In this document: piece after piece, positions 47,175 to 57,880 of the stretch
How the letters are laid out: each line of letters opens with the position of its first letter
How positions within the stretch are numbered: the stretch's first letter is position 1
Origin: Galbibacter mesophilus
GTDB taxonomy: Bacteria > Bacteroidota > Bacteroidia > Flavobacteriales > Flavobacteriaceae
Assembly: GCF_023721415.1 (NCBI RefSeq)
Contig: NZ_JAMQVC010000004.1
Location: 203,359-267,358 of the forward strand
Direction of reading: 5' to 3'
Length of the DNA stretch: 64,000 nucleotides
Program-made: the position numbers and the translations under genes
Notes under the pieces: model-generated
What the model was told of the DNA's origin: nothing
The model's input: only the letters and a program-made list of their open reading frames with translations
Database searches by the model: none

Positions 47175-47789
47175 TTATAATTTAATTCCCATAAAACTCA
47201 TGAACCCAAGAGCCATAAGTCCTGTTATGATAAAAGTGATTCCAAGTCCGCGCAATGGAGCGGGAACGTTAGAATAAGTAATTTTTTCGCGAATGGCAGC
47301 AATGGCAAGAATAGCCAAGAACCAGCCCACACCAGAACCAAATCCGTACGTTAATGCTTCTGATACGCCACCGAAGTCTTTTTGTTGCATAAACAAAGAT
47401 CCTCCAAGAATAGCACAGTTTACAGCGATTAGTGGCAAGAATATACCTAAAGCTCCGTAAAGCGCCGGTGCAAATTTTTCAACAATCATTTCCACCAACT
47501 GTACCATAGAGGCAATTACCGCAATAAACATGATAAAGCTTAAGAAACTAAGGTCTATGTTAGCGTACTCTGGGCTTAACCAAGTTAAGGCACCTGGTTT
47601 TAATAAATAATTATCCAGTAAGAAGTTAATTGGTACTGTAATAGCCAATACAAATATTACTGCAGCCCCTAAACCAACGGCTGTTTTTACTGTTTTGGAT
47701 ACTGCTAAGTAAGAACACATCCCTAAGAAATAGGCGAAAATCATGTTCTCAATAAAAATACTTCTTACAAAAAGGTTTACGTATTCCAT
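47175..47789 (-). CDS. nqrE: Na+-NQR subunit E
   Basis: NqrE is a six-helix membrane subunit that, with NqrD, forms the sodium and iron-sulphur core. The 204 residues show the family start ([32 protein letters not shown], region 1-32) and [16 protein letters not shown], which contains the conserved Cys. It is 28 bases after nqrD and 20 before nqrF. Confidence 0.97.
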   Translation of the reverse strand: MEYVNLFVRSIFIENMIFAYFLGMCSYLAVSKTVKTAVGLGAAVIFVLAITVPINFLLDNYLLKPGALTWLSPEYANIDLSFLSFIMFIAVIASMVQLVEMIVEKFAPALYGALGIFLPLIAVNCAILGGSLFMQQKDFGGVSEALTYGFGSGVGWFLAILAIAAIREKITYSNVPAPLRGLGITFIITGLMALGFMSFMGIKL

Positions 47790-47817
47790 TTCTTAATATT
47801 TTTTGATAAGCGTACGC

Positions 47818-48543
47818 TTAATTTTTTTCGATTAGTTGACGGTTTCTTGAACGTTGTACCCAAATGATAACCCCAACCACAAGAAGTGCAGCAGGAGAAA
47901 GCAACATGAGTCCGTTATTCTCGTACCCTAAAGCGTAAAGTCCAGTAGACTCTGCCATAGTAGCCCCTTTATGACCAAGAACCTCAAAACCTAGTAATTT
48001 ACCAGAACCGAGCAATTCACGGAAAAATGCAACAACGATAAGGATCAATCCATATCCAGCCGCGTTACCGATTCCATCCAAGAACGATTTCCATACACCA
48101 TTACCCAGTGCAAAGGCTTCTAAACGTCCCATTACAATACAGTTGGTAATAATTAGTCCAACGAAAACCGAAAGCTCTTTACTAACGTCGTATGCAAACG
48201 CCTTTAACACCTCGTTTACCAAAATTACCAAAGCCGCTACAACCACCAATTGAACGATGATTCGAATACGGTTTGGAATTAAGTTTCTAATTAACGAAAC
48301 AATTACGTTACTACACGCCATTACCACCATTACCGCAATTGCCATCACTATGGAAGGTTTTAATTGTACGGTAATCGCAAGGGCAGAACATATACCTAAT
48401 ACCTGTACGGTAATCGGGTTATTATCATTTAATGGATCTGATAATAATTTTCTGTTTTTCTTTGAAAAAAGTGGCTCTTTTTCTTCAGCAACAAAAAGTA
48501 CCACAGGTGATTTTTCTTTTTTGTTTTTTGTATCAGCCATCAT
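47818..48543 (-). CDS. nqrD: Na+-NQR subunit D
   Basis: The membrane subunit has 241 residues against about 210 in Vibrio because of an N-terminal hydrophilic extension of about 30 residues (NKKEKSPVVLFVAEEKEPLF). The NqrD motif ITNCIVMGRLEAFALG with its Cys is intact. The start overlaps no neighbour (3-base gap to nqrC). Confidence 0.96.
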   Translation of the reverse strand: MMADTKNKKEKSPVVLFVAEEKEPLFSKKNRKLLSDPLNDNNPITVQVLGICSALAITVQLKPSIVMAIAVMVVMACSNVIVSLIRNLIPNRIRIIVQLVVVAALVILVNEVLKAFAYDVSKELSVFVGLIITNCIVMGRLEAFALGNGVWKSFLDGIGNAAGYGLILIVVAFFRELLGSGKLLGFEVLGHKGATMAESTGLYALGYENNGLMLLSPAALLVVGVIIWVQRSRNRQLIEKN

Positions 48544-48546
48544 AAT

Positions 48547-49269
48547 TTATTTTAAAGCGACGTTAACATTCTGATTCTTTAAGTAAGGTAGATAATACTC
48601 CAATCTTTTTGAAATCATATCTGTTACTCCATCTCCGGTAATTGTTGCTCCAGAAATTGCATCCACAGCATTATCATCTTTATTGTTACCTCCGGAATAT
48701 CCTTTAACTACAGAAACCCCAACGAAGTTTCCTGAATCATCGTAAATCTTTTCATCTTCAAAACGCTGCTGAAACCAAGCTTGTGTAATTTCAGCTCCAA
48801 GTCCGGGAGTTTCCCCTTTATGATCAAAAACGGCACCTTTTACCGTATTAATATCATCTTTTAAAGCGATGTATCCCCAGATAGCATCCCAAAGACCAGC
48901 ACCACGTAAAGGAATTACGTAATACTTTTTCCCTTCAACATCAGCGACGTATAAAGGAAAGCTTTGTTCTTCCGCTGGTTTTTTAACTTCTTTGGCAAGA
49001 TCTACCTCAAAGGCACTAACATCTTGTTTAACCTCACCGTTTTTATCTAATGCAATTTCTTCCTTTATATACTTATCGTACGTAGCTTGCGCTTCCTCTT
49101 TAGAAGCTTCCACCCCGATGGTAGCAAGAATATTTTGCATTTTTTCAATTCTTACATTCTTTGCTTGAATAGGCTGCAAGGAAGTAGCGGCAAAAGCTAA
49201 TGCAGAAGCTACTACAACAACCATAATCGCAGCGAATATAAATGTATATGCGTTACTATCTCTGTTCAT
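48547..49269 (-). CDS. nqrC: Na+-NQR subunit C
   Basis: NqrC carries a covalently bound FMN on a Thr. The 240-residue protein has one N-terminal helix and a periplasmic domain with the flavinylation motif SGATIT (in VDAISGATITGDGV). It lies between nqrB (2-base gap) and nqrD (3-base gap). FMN attachment needs ApbE, which is not in the window. Confidence 0.96.
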   Translation of the reverse strand: MNRDSNAYTFIFAAIMVVVVASALAFAATSLQPIQAKNVRIEKMQNILATIGVEASKEEAQATYDKYIKEEIALDKNGEVKQDVSAFEVDLAKEVKKPAEEQSFPLYVADVEGKKYYVIPLRGAGLWDAIWGYIALKDDINTVKGAVFDHKGETPGLGAEITQAWFQQRFEDEKIYDDSGNFVGVSVVKGYSGGNNKDDNAVDAISGATITGDGVTDMISKRLEYYLPYLKNQNVNVALK

Positions 49270-49271
49270 AA

Positions 49272-50450
49272 TTATGCTGATTTTACCGTAGCGGTAGATA
49301 AACGTTTCTTTCTTCTTTTAATGCTCGATTGAATCACGTAATGGTCGATCGTAGGAGCAAACACATTCATAAGCAAAATGGCCAACATAACTCCTTCTGG
49401 ATATGCAGGGTTGAATACACGAATCATAATACTGAAGATTCCAATAAAGATTCCGTAAATCCACTTTCCTTTTAAAGTTTGTGCTGCAGACACAGGATCG
49501 GTTGCCATAAAAACAAGTCCGAAAGCAAACCCACCAACAATCAATTGTTGATGCCAAGGGAATGCCATTAATTCGTTAGCACTCCAAAGGTTGAAAAGGA
49601 AGCCCATAAAAGCAGCCCCTACAAGCCCGCCTGCCATAATTCTCCAGCTACCTACACCCGTAAGTATAAGAATTGCAGCACCTACAACTATCCATAAAGT
49701 AGACGTCTCTGCAATAGAACCTGGAATAGATCCAGAGAACATAGACCAAGAATTGTAGGCTACCTCTTTACCAGCAGCAAGCGTCCCTAAAATAGTCTCT
49801 CCAGAAATGGCGTCTACATTGGTAGCTTCAGAAACCCATACCTTGTTACCCGACATGTAAGTAGGATATGCAAAGAATGCAAAAGCCCTAGCCGTAAGCG
49901 CCGGATTTAGAATATTCATCCCTGTTCCACCGAAGGCTTCTTTACCAATCAATACAGCAAAAGCTACTGAAACAGCAACCATCCAAAGTGGAATATCCAC
50001 TGGCATAATCATTGGGATAAGAAGACCCGTCACCAAATAACCTTCATTTACTTCGTGACCTCTATAAATAGCAAATATAAATTCGATACCAAGACCAACG
50101 GCATAAGAAACCGCCACCATAGGCAAAACTTTCCACGCTCCGTGCGCAAAAGCATCCCAAAATGTAAAGGCCTCCCCTAGTTGAGAATAGTATTGAAAAC
50201 CTGCATTGTATATTCCGTAGAATAAAGCTGGCAACAATGCCAAAACTACGGTAATCATTGTTCTTTTTAAATCTACTGCATCACGAATATGAGCTCCTTC
50301 TTTAGTAGTGTGATTTGGCACATATAAAAAAGTATCGAATGCATTGATAGCCGGAGCATATTTCTCCCACTTCTCCCCTTTGTTAAAAGGCTTTTTTAGT
50401 TGATCTAATTTTTTTCTTAAAGCGTCCATATCTCCGTTTTTATTAACCAA
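49272..50450 (-). CDS. nqrB: Na+-NQR subunit B
   Basis: The largest membrane subunit, 392 residues with about ten helices, binds quinone and FMN. The expected flavinylation stretch appears as DAISGETILGTLAAG: the acceptor Thr is retained but the usual SGAT reads SGET. FGGTGMNILNPALTARAFAFF and GSIAETSTLWIVVGAA are typical NqrB. The start overlaps nqrA by 8 bases. Confidence 0.96.
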   Translation of the reverse strand: MVNKNGDMDALRKKLDQLKKPFNKGEKWEKYAPAINAFDTFLYVPNHTTKEGAHIRDAVDLKRTMITVVLALLPALFYGIYNAGFQYYSQLGEAFTFWDAFAHGAWKVLPMVAVSYAVGLGIEFIFAIYRGHEVNEGYLVTGLLIPMIMPVDIPLWMVAVSVAFAVLIGKEAFGGTGMNILNPALTARAFAFFAYPTYMSGNKVWVSEATNVDAISGETILGTLAAGKEVAYNSWSMFSGSIPGSIAETSTLWIVVGAAILILTGVGSWRIMAGGLVGAAFMGFLFNLWSANELMAFPWHQQLIVGGFAFGLVFMATDPVSAAQTLKGKWIYGIFIGIFSIMIRVFNPAYPEGVMLAILLMNVFAPTIDHYVIQSSIKRRKKRLSTATVKSA

Positions 50451-51786
50451 CTTCTTTTATCATAACATCCAAAGCTTCTCTTATAATGGCTTGCGCCTCT
50501 AACTTCGATGTATTTACATAATCCACTAATGCAAAATCTTCAGGAGCTACTTCGTAAATCCCTAAATTTTCCATTTTTTCAATGTTTGAAGCCATGCACT
50601 CTTTTAAAAGTTGCATTGGGTAAATATCCATAGGCATCACCTTTTCCATTTCCCCAGTAACCACTAAAGCACGCTCTTCACCATTTAAGTTGGTATTCAC
50701 TTTATATCTTTTATTCGGGAACAACCACGAGAAAGAAGTTCTGGACATACTAGGTATGTTGTTGTCTTTAAAAGGCAACCAACCAAACATTCTATAATCG
50801 TTTCCTTCCGGAATTAAAGTGATTGTATTATGATAGTACCCTACGTAACCAGCATTGGCAACTTTGTCTCCAGTAAGCACATCTCCACTAATAATTCTAA
50901 CGTTAGCTGGTAATTGGCCTACCACATCTTTTACGTTAGAACCAATTTTGAAACGGAAATATTGCGCTTTTGGAGCCTCTGTACCTCCTACAGCAACTGT
51001 GCGGGTAAGGTCTAATTTTCCAGTTTTGAACAAAGAACCGATAATAGCAACATCTTCAGGATTGATTACCCAAACACGCTCCCCAGAGTTAACCGGATCT
51101 ATGTGATGGATTTGCACCCCAACGTTTCCAGCAGGATGTGGTCCAGATACTTTGTGTAACTGAACTCCCTTTACTTCATTAAAAAATGAAGCAGAACTTT
51201 TATCTACTGAAAGATGGGTTTTTCCTGAAGTAAGTTTAGAAATCGCATCGATACCCAACTGAAACTCATCTTTTCTTTTTCCTAGCAAAAATTCAACATC
51301 AGCTGCCAATGGAGCCGTTGCTAATGCAGAAATAAAGATGGCTTTCGGTGCGTCATCAGGATTTGCAACAATATCGTAAGGTCGCTGCTTAATGAATGGC
51401 CAACAACCACTTTCCAACAAGTGTTGTTTTACCTCTTCGGCAGACATAGCTCCTACGTCTTTTTTACCAAATTCTTTGTAAGTGTCGGCTGAATCAGCTT
51501 CAATGATTACCTCTAAAATTTTTCGCTTGGCACCTCTTTTTACTTCTTTTAACGTACCGCTCACTGGCGAAGCAAACTTCACCTTTTCGCTGTACTTAGA
51601 ATAAAAAATGATGTCACCTGCTTTTACAGATTCACCTTCCTTAACGATTACCTTTGGGGTAACCCCATGAAAATCAGTTGGCTTAATAGCGAAGGTTTTA
51701 GATCTTGGCGCATCAGAAACCAGTTTTTCTGCCTCACCTTTTAGCTTAATATCTAAGCCTTTTCTAATCTTAATGTCGTTTGACAT
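50443..51786 (-). CDS. nqrA: Na+-NQR subunit A
   Basis: The 447-residue cytosolic subunit is the first gene of the operon. It begins IRKGLDIKLKGEAEK and has the N-terminal NqrA motifs FHGVTPKVIVKEGESVKAGD and FASPVSGTLKEV, and HPAGNVGVQIHHIDPV. Complete operon order A-B-C-D-E-F is conserved. The pump exports Na+ while reducing ubiquinone or menaquinone. Confidence 0.97.
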   Translation of the reverse strand: MSNDIKIRKGLDIKLKGEAEKLVSDAPRSKTFAIKPTDFHGVTPKVIVKEGESVKAGDIIFYSKYSEKVKFASPVSGTLKEVKRGAKRKILEVIIEADSADTYKEFGKKDVGAMSAEEVKQHLLESGCWPFIKQRPYDIVANPDDAPKAIFISALATAPLAADVEFLLGKRKDEFQLGIDAISKLTSGKTHLSVDKSSASFFNEVKGVQLHKVSGPHPAGNVGVQIHHIDPVNSGERVWVINPEDVAIIGSLFKTGKLDLTRTVAVGGTEAPKAQYFRFKIGSNVKDVVGQLPANVRIISGDVLTGDKVANAGYVGYYHNTITLIPEGNDYRMFGWLPFKDNNIPSMSRTSFSWLFPNKRYKVNTNLNGEERALVVTGEMEKVMPMDIYPMQLLKECMASNIEKMENLGIYEVAPEDFALVDYVNTSKLEAQAIIREALDVMIKEVG

Positions 51787-51826
51787 GCTATCTATCTAAT
51801 GAAATTAGTTAACTCAAAAATTCGTG

Positions 51827-51834
51827 CAAATTTA
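51827..51834 (-). promoter_or_regulatory. -7 box of the nqr operon
   Basis: On the minus strand TAAATTTG (51834 to 51827) matches TAnnTTTG exactly and lies 41 bases before the nqrA start. No good -33 TTG is visible at the right distance. The rest of the gap to 51997 holds no gene. Confidence 0.45.
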
Positions 51835-51997
51835 ATAATTAAAAAAGAGTTCACATAATAAAAACCTTTATTTTTAAATAGTAATGCAATCCTATCTGAA
51901 AGATTAAGACATTTCTATTTAAACCACCCTTCTCTACCCTATTTTTACGAAGTTCTTAATTACTGAAAGTGTTTTGGCAAAGTTAGAATAACCAAAC

Positions 51998-52870
51998 TCA
52001 GGTTTTAAAATGTCTTGCGCTTTCAATAACAACGGCACTCAAAATCAATACGCCCCCAATGATGGTATGCCACGCAGGGAATTCCCCCAAAAAAAGCATC
52101 CCCATTAAAATTCCGTAAATAGGCTGCACACTACTCATTATACTGGCCGTGGTAGCACTAAAGTTACGGAAACTCATCAAAAGCAATGTGTGCCCTATGC
52201 TGGTGGTTACCAACGCTAAAAAGACGATGGGCATCCACTGGCGGCTTATTGCCGTAAAACTCGCATTGAACATAACCGGACTCAGCATAAACGTAATTAT
52301 CACCAATTGATAAAGCATCAATACGGAACCATGATAACTTTCTACTTTAGGCTTCATTAAAATATTGCGAAGCGCATAAAAAAATGCTGAAGTCACCCCA
52401 AACAGAACTGCAATAAAATGTTGATTCTCAAAGCTTACTTCAGGAACTAAAAAATAAACACCCGTGAGCACCAAAACACCTAAAGCGAGATGGGCTTTTT
52501 GAAATTTTGTTTTTAAAACCAAGGGTTCCAAAAAGGAAGTGATTACGGGGTAGGTGTAAATGGATAGCATGCCAATAGCCACACTGGAAAGTTTTAAAGC
52601 GAAAAAGTAAGTTACCCAATGAATGCCAAAGAAAACGCCACAAGCTAAGATAATCCACAAATCTTTTTTTCCGTGAATTTTAAAACTCAGCTTTTTATAG
52701 CGACAGTAAAAGTATAATAAGAATACTGCCAAAAAAGCACGAAGAAATATTATTTGCTCTGCCGGCAGATTAATATACCGTCCCAAAACTCCAGAGGTAC
52801 TTATAAGCAATACCGCCAGATTTAGCTCTAAAACATGTTTTAACTGAAACTTTTTTTCTCCCAAAACCAA
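51998..52870 (-). CDS. EamA/DMT-family transporter
   Basis: The 290-residue protein has ten hydrophobic segments arranged as two EamA repeats, with ILRAFLAVFLLYFYCRYKKL in the first and FRNFSATTASIMSSVQPIYGIL with the typical PIYG end in the second. Such transporters move metabolites or drugs; substrate unknown. The start is 3 bases from the end of the next gene upstream (52874), so they are co-transcribed. Confidence 0.88.
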   Translation of the reverse strand: MVLGEKKFQLKHVLELNLAVLLISTSGVLGRYINLPAEQIIFLRAFLAVFLLYFYCRYKKLSFKIHGKKDLWIILACGVFFGIHWVTYFFALKLSSVAIGMLSIYTYPVITSFLEPLVLKTKFQKAHLALGVLVLTGVYFLVPEVSFENQHFIAVLFGVTSAFFYALRNILMKPKVESYHGSVLMLYQLVIITFMLSPVMFNASFTAISRQWMPIVFLALVTTSIGHTLLLMSFRNFSATTASIMSSVQPIYGILMGMLFLGEFPAWHTIIGGVLILSAVVIESARHFKT

Positions 52871-52873
52871 TCG

Positions 52874-54418
52874 TTATCGCACCAAATCTTTGGCCTTTTC
52901 TTTAATAATGTCGCCAACGGGTCGGTTTTCTATGTTGCTCTCCAACCAAGAGATGATATCCAAGTACAAAAAGGCACGCTTTTCATACGGATGGTTTTCA
53001 TATTGCTTTAACGTTTTGTGTAGCTTTCTAAATTCATCCTTTAATTGATGCGGAAATATCTCGCCAAGGTTACGCAAGAATTTTATCATTTCTTTTTGTA
53101 CGGCGTGCAAATCGTTCATTTTCAATAAGAACTTATACGTACTCTTTAATTGCACCTCCAAATGATAATCCATTCCCGCTTCGTAATGCGCCACCAGACT
53201 CAATACCCTTGCAAAACACATAAGGTCTTCGCGCATGGTAAGGTTTCTATTGTCTATAATTTTTTTGAGATAAGTGATGCACTTCTTGTTGTCCCCTACG
53301 CCAAAATACAAACACGCAATTTTATAGTATAGTACCATAATATGGTGTTCATCTATTTTATCGCCGTATTCTTTAAGTCCAGTAAGTATTTCCTTTTCTA
53401 AATATAGGCCGTCTTCAAAAGTACCTTCTAAAAAATGTAGATTTAATTTATTGCTATAGATATACAAAAAGGACAATACTTCCAGATTGTCGTTCTTTGG
53501 GAATTTATTGCTATTGATAACTTCTTCCAGCTTCATCAGAGTCTCCTGGAATCCGCTTCTGTTTTTCACGTAAAACATAGATTCCAACAAGTAATTGTTC
53601 CCTTTCAAGAAGAAAACAGGGTTTAAATAAATCATCTGTTCGTTTTCGTAGAACAGCTCTACCCAGCGAAGGGAATACTTATAACACGAAAGAAAATCTT
53701 GCACCAAGAAACTATACCACAGTTGAGCCTTATACAACCAAAGTTTCTCCCGAAAGTCTAATTCTGAAACTTTAAACTTCGGAAGGTGAGACTTGTAATA
53801 TTCCGTAACCCATTGGTATTCTTCATCGCTTTTTACGTAACCGAATTTCAACATAATCCCGTACAACTGAAGCGATAAGTTAGACAGTTTACTAGTGAGC
53901 ACATTTTGCATGCTCAACTCTTTTGCCTGAATGGCCAATTCGTCGGCACGGCCACTGATACTCCTTGTAATGTACTGGGTTTCAATAACTTTTTCCAGCT
54001 CCACAATCTCATAAGCCACTACCTTTTCTTGGTTTTCAATGGCCAACGATTTTGCCTTATCCAAAATCTTTAAACTCTGTTTGTAAAGCCCTTTATGGTA
54101 TAAAATAGTAGCAAAGTCCAATTGTTCCCGAATTTGCAGACGGATATTCTGATTAACCGGATTTAAACGCAGGCTCACCAAAATTTGTTTGTACAGGTGC
54201 GCCTTTAAATTGGACAACTGTTGTTTTTTAACAATCCCGCTTTTTAAAATTTCCGACTCCTTATAATCGTTCATCTTATCCAGAAGATTGAAAAGTGCCA
54301 AGAATTTAGCATCGGCATTTACCCCCAAACGGTTAACATATAGTTTAAACTGTCGTTTTTCCGATTTTGAAAGGGATTTAATAAGTATAAATAATGTGTC
54401 TTTTTGTTGACTTGTCAT
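52874..54418 (-). CDS. Unknown helical (TPR-like) protein
   Basis: The 514-residue protein is almost all helix and shows repeats of paired helices, such as QSLKILDKAKSLAIENQEKV and DNKKCITYLKKIID, which resemble degenerate TPRs. It has no signal peptide, no membrane helix and no enzymatic motif. The N-terminal stretch IKSLSKSEKRQFKLYVNRLG (about residues 13-32) is distinctive. It is co-transcribed with the EamA gene and divergent from leuA. Function unknown. Confidence 0.75.
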   Translation of the reverse strand: MTSQQKDTLFILIKSLSKSEKRQFKLYVNRLGVNADAKFLALFNLLDKMNDYKESEILKSGIVKKQQLSNLKAHLYKQILVSLRLNPVNQNIRLQIREQLDFATILYHKGLYKQSLKILDKAKSLAIENQEKVVAYEIVELEKVIETQYITRSISGRADELAIQAKELSMQNVLTSKLSNLSLQLYGIMLKFGYVKSDEEYQWVTEYYKSHLPKFKVSELDFREKLWLYKAQLWYSFLVQDFLSCYKYSLRWVELFYENEQMIYLNPVFFLKGNNYLLESMFYVKNRSGFQETLMKLEEVINSNKFPKNDNLEVLSFLYIYSNKLNLHFLEGTFEDGLYLEKEILTGLKEYGDKIDEHHIMVLYYKIACLYFGVGDNKKCITYLKKIIDNRNLTMREDLMCFARVLSLVAHYEAGMDYHLEVQLKSTYKFLLKMNDLHAVQKEMIKFLRNLGEIFPHQLKDEFRKLHKTLKQYENHPYEKRAFLYLDIISWLESNIENRPVGDIIKEKAKDLVR

Positions 54419-54571
54419 TGTAAAAAATAAAAATCAATTATCTGATTTTCAGTAAATTAAATATTAAAAACTTTCCTTAAGCATTGTAAAGAAATGGTTA
54501 AGCGAACTAAAAAATATAGGACTAAAATATAAATTCGTAATACAAATTTGAAATTACATTAAAAAATCAAG

Positions 54572-55744
54572 ATGAGTAAAGAAAAAGTCCAAATCTTTGA
54601 CACGACATTACGAGACGGGGAACAAGTACCTGGATGCAAGCTTAATACACAACAAAAGCTTGTTATTGCAAAGCGTCTTGACGATCTAGGGGTTGATGTT
54701 ATTGAAGCAGGTTTCCCAATTTCCAGTCCGGGAGACTTCAACTCGGTAGTAGAGATTTCAAAAATTGTAAAAAACGCTACCGTTTGTGGGCTCACAAGAT
54801 CGGTAAAAAAAGATATTGAAGTAGCTGCCGAAGCTTTGAAATATGCAGTAAAACCGCGTATTCATACCGGTATTGGCACTTCGGATTCCCATATAAAATA
54901 CAAGTTTAAATCTACCCGCGAAGAAATTATAAAGCGTGCCGTAGCGGCTGTAAAATACGCCAAAACATTTGTGGAAGATGTAGAGTTTTATGCGGAAGAT
55001 GCCGGCCGTACCGATAATGAATTCTTAGCCCGCGTTTGTGAAGCTGTTGTAAAAGCAGGTGCCACTGTGTTGAATATTCCAGACACTACCGGTTATTGTT
55101 TACCTGAAGAATACGGCGCAAAAATGCGGTATTTAAAAGAAAATGTTGCAGGGATAGACAAGGCTATTCTTTCTTGTCACTGCCATAATGACCTTGGTTT
55201 GGCAACCGCCAATTCCATTGCTGGTGTTGTTGGTGGCGCAAGACAAATAGAATGCACCATAAACGGTGTTGGTGAACGTGCTGGAAATACTTCATTGGAA
55301 GAAGTTGTTATGGTTTTGAGACAACATCCTAATCTTAATTTAGACACCAATATTAATTCCCAGCTATTGTACAGTACCAGTAAAATGGTTTCTGAAAGTA
55401 TGGGAATGCCGGTACAGCCCAACAAAGCCATTGTAGGAGCCAATGCGTTCGCACACAGTTCTGGAATTCACCAAGATGGTGTTATTAAAAACCGCGAAAC
55501 GTACGAAATTATAGACCCTGCGGACGTTGGAGTAACCGAATCTGCTATTGTACTAACCGCAAGAAGCGGTCGTGCCGCCTTGGCATATCGTGCCAAAAAA
55601 GTAGGTTACGAACTTACCAAGCTTCAGTTGGATGAAGTTTACAAGGAGTTTTTAACCTTTGCAGATCAGAAAAAAGAAGTGTTGGATGAAGATATCCATC
55701 AAATCATCAGTATAAGTAATATAGATATTAAAGCAATCGCTTAA
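54572..55744 (+). CDS. leuA: 2-isopropylmalate synthase, short form
   Basis: LeuA condenses 2-ketoisovalerate with acetyl-CoA, the first step of leucine synthesis. The 390-residue protein has [14 protein letters not shown] (metal and substrate), [15 protein letters not shown] (metal His pair) and [16 protein letters not shown]. The catalytic barrel is complete, but the C-terminal allosteric leucine-binding domain of the usual ~510-residue enzyme is absent. Feedback control may therefore differ. The operon leuC-leuD-leuB follows, which supports isopropylmalate rather than homocitrate synthesis. Confidence 0.93.
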   Translation: MSKEKVQIFDTTLRDGEQVPGCKLNTQQKLVIAKRLDDLGVDVIEAGFPISSPGDFNSVVEISKIVKNATVCGLTRSVKKDIEVAAEALKYAVKPRIHTGIGTSDSHIKYKFKSTREEIIKRAVAAVKYAKTFVEDVEFYAEDAGRTDNEFLARVCEAVVKAGATVLNIPDTTGYCLPEEYGAKMRYLKENVAGIDKAILSCHCHNDLGLATANSIAGVVGGARQIECTINGVGERAGNTSLEEVVMVLRQHPNLNLDTNINSQLLYSTSKMVSESMGMPVQPNKAIVGANAFAHSSGIHQDGVIKNRETYEIIDPADVGVTESAIVLTARSGRAALAYRAKKVGYELTKLQLDEVYKEFLTFADQKKEVLDEDIHQIISISNIDIKAIA

Positions 55745-55749
55745 TTGTA

Positions 55750-57147
55750 ATGAGCAAAACATTATTTGATAAAGTTTGGGACAGTCATGTGGTACATTCC
55801 GTAGAAAACGGGCCACAGATATTGTATATTGACAAACATTTAATTCACGAAGTTACGAGTCCGCAAGCATTTAATGAGCTTGAAGAACGTAACATTCCTC
55901 TTTTTAGAAAAGACCAAATTGTAGCTACGGCAGACCATAACGTTCCTACAAAAGACCAACATTTGCCTATTCAAGACTTACTGTCTAAAAAACAGGTGGA
56001 AATGTTGACAGAAAACTGTGAGAAACACGATGTTACCCTTTACGGTTTGGGGCACCCCTACCAAGGGATTGTGCATGTAATGGCTCCCGAACTTGGGATT
56101 ACACGACCAGGTATGACGATGGTTTGTGGAGATAGCCACACCTCTACCCACGGGGCCTTTGGTACTATTGCGTTTGGAATTGGAACAAGCCAAGTAGCGC
56201 AAGTTTTTGCCAGCCAGTGTTTGTTGCTTTCCAAGCCTAAAAGTATGCGAATTACCGTAAACGGAAAGCTTAAAAAAGGAGTTTTACCAAAAGATGTTAT
56301 TCTTTATATCATTGCGCAATTGGGTACCAACTCGGGTACGGGATATTTTGTGGAATACGCTGGCGATGTGTTTGAAAACATGACGATGGAAGGCCGTATG
56401 ACGGTATGTAATATGAGTATTGAAATGGGAGCCCGTGGCGGTATGATTGCTCCGGATGACACTACCTTTGAATATGTAAAAGACCGCGAATTTGCTCCTA
56501 AAGGGGAGGAATTTGAAAAGAAAGTGGCTTACTGGAAAACACTGCCTACGGATGCCGATGCTACCTTTGATAAGGAATATTCTTTTAATGCGGAGGATAT
56601 TGAGCCTATGGTTACCTACGGAACCAATCCGGGTATGGGTATTAAAATAACCGAGGCTATCCCTAGTAAAGATGATGTTTCCTTTGAAAAATCATTGGAA
56701 TATATGGGCTTCCGTAAAGGAGAAAAGCTACTTGGCAAAGACATTAACTATGTTTTCATCGGAAGTTGTACAAACTCTAGGATTGAAGATTTTAGAATTG
56801 CTGCCGAGTACATAAAAGGAAAACAAAAAGCGGCCAATGTAAATGCGCTTATTGTTCCTGGGTCTCAACAAGTAGCCAAACAGATTAAAGAAGAAGGGAT
56901 ACAGGATATTTTTGAAGCCGCTGGCTTTGAAATGCGCCAAAGTGGTTGTTCTGCCTGTTTGGGAATGAACGAAGATAAAATTCCGGCAGGTGAATATTGC
57001 GTTTCTACGTCTAACCGAAATTTTGAAGGACGACAAGGGCAAGGAGCACGTACCATTTTAGCGAGTCCGCTGGTAGCTGCCGCTACTGCCATCGCCGGAA
57101 AAATAATCAATGTAAGCGAGGAAGTAGAAGAATTGGAATTGGTTTAG
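55750..57147 (+). CDS. leuC: 3-isopropylmalate dehydratase large subunit
   Basis: LeuC isomerises 2- to 3-isopropylmalate with LeuD and holds a 4Fe-4S cluster. The 465-residue protein has cluster cysteines in [12 protein letters not shown] and [10 protein letters not shown], and the [16 protein letters not shown] region. The start lies 5 bases after leuA, so the two are translated from one message. Confidence 0.97.
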   Translation: MSKTLFDKVWDSHVVHSVENGPQILYIDKHLIHEVTSPQAFNELEERNIPLFRKDQIVATADHNVPTKDQHLPIQDLLSKKQVEMLTENCEKHDVTLYGLGHPYQGIVHVMAPELGITRPGMTMVCGDSHTSTHGAFGTIAFGIGTSQVAQVFASQCLLLSKPKSMRITVNGKLKKGVLPKDVILYIIAQLGTNSGTGYFVEYAGDVFENMTMEGRMTVCNMSIEMGARGGMIAPDDTTFEYVKDREFAPKGEEFEKKVAYWKTLPTDADATFDKEYSFNAEDIEPMVTYGTNPGMGIKITEAIPSKDDVSFEKSLEYMGFRKGEKLLGKDINYVFIGSCTNSRIEDFRIAAEYIKGKQKAANVNALIVPGSQQVAKQIKEEGIQDIFEAAGFEMRQSGCSACLGMNEDKIPAGEYCVSTSNRNFEGRQGQGARTILASPLVAAATAIAGKIINVSEEVEELELV

Positions 57148-57150
57148 ATA

Positions 57151-57264
57151 GTGAAGAGTTAAAAGTTAAGAGTTCTGAGTGAAGAGTGAGGAGTTGAGTT
57201 AGTAAACACCCAAGTACCTTTAAAATCCTAACAACTTAACACATTAACAATTCAACGATTCAAC
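57151..57264. repeat. Heptad-like repeats between leuC and leuD
   Basis: The left part (57151-57200) is a run of GAGTTRA-like heptads (GAAGAGTTAAAAGTTAAGAG...), and the right part (57229-57264) a run of TTAACA/TTCAACR heptads in the opposite sense. The two arms are roughly complementary but not exactly. Such degenerate short direct repeats occur in flavobacterial intergenic DNA, to my knowledge. No gene is present. Confidence 0.55.
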
Positions 57265-57278
57265 AATAAAAAAATAGA

Positions 57279-57869
57279 ATGGAAAAATTTGTTACATTAA
57301 CATCTAAGGCAATTCCTTTGCCGATTGAAAATATAGATACCGACCAAATTATCCCTGCGCGCTTTTTAAAGGCAACCAGCAAGGCTGGCTTTGGTGAGAA
57401 TTTGTTTCGTGATTGGCGTTTTAAAAAAGACGGCACCCCTAATGAAGATTTTGTCTTGAACGACGCGACCTACTCAGGTAAAATTCTGGTAGCTGGCGAT
57501 AATTTTGGTTGCGGAAGTAGCCGTGAACACGCTGCTTGGGCACTTACCGATTTTGGATTTAAAGCTATAGTATCCAGTTATTTTGCTGACATTTTTAAAG
57601 GAAATGCCCTTAACAACGGATTGTTGCCTATACAGGTGAGTCCAGAAGTGTTATCTGCCATGCTTTCAGCAATAAAAGAAAACCCAAATACCGAACTAAA
57701 AGTAGATCTTAAAAACCAAACCATTACCGTTTTGGGTACCAATATTGAAGAAAGCTTTGAAATTGATGCCTACAAAAAAATGTGTTTGATGAACGGCTAC
57801 GACGACATCGATTTCTTGGTAAGTAATAAAGATAAAATAGAAGCCTATGAGGCTTCCAGAACATTTTAA
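57279..57869 (+). CDS. leuD: 3-isopropylmalate dehydratase small subunit
   Basis: The 196-residue protein is the swivelling small subunit of isopropylmalate isomerase. The motif [12 protein letters not shown] and [17 protein letters not shown] are standard. It is separated from leuC by a 131-base gap with repeats and from leuB by 11 bases. Confidence 0.97.
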   Translation: MEKFVTLTSKAIPLPIENIDTDQIIPARFLKATSKAGFGENLFRDWRFKKDGTPNEDFVLNDATYSGKILVAGDNFGCGSSREHAAWALTDFGFKAIVSSYFADIFKGNALNNGLLPIQVSPEVLSAMLSAIKENPNTELKVDLKNQTITVLGTNIEESFEIDAYKKMCLMNGYDDIDFLVSNKDKIEAYEASRTF

Positions 57870-57880
57870 TACAAAGCATA

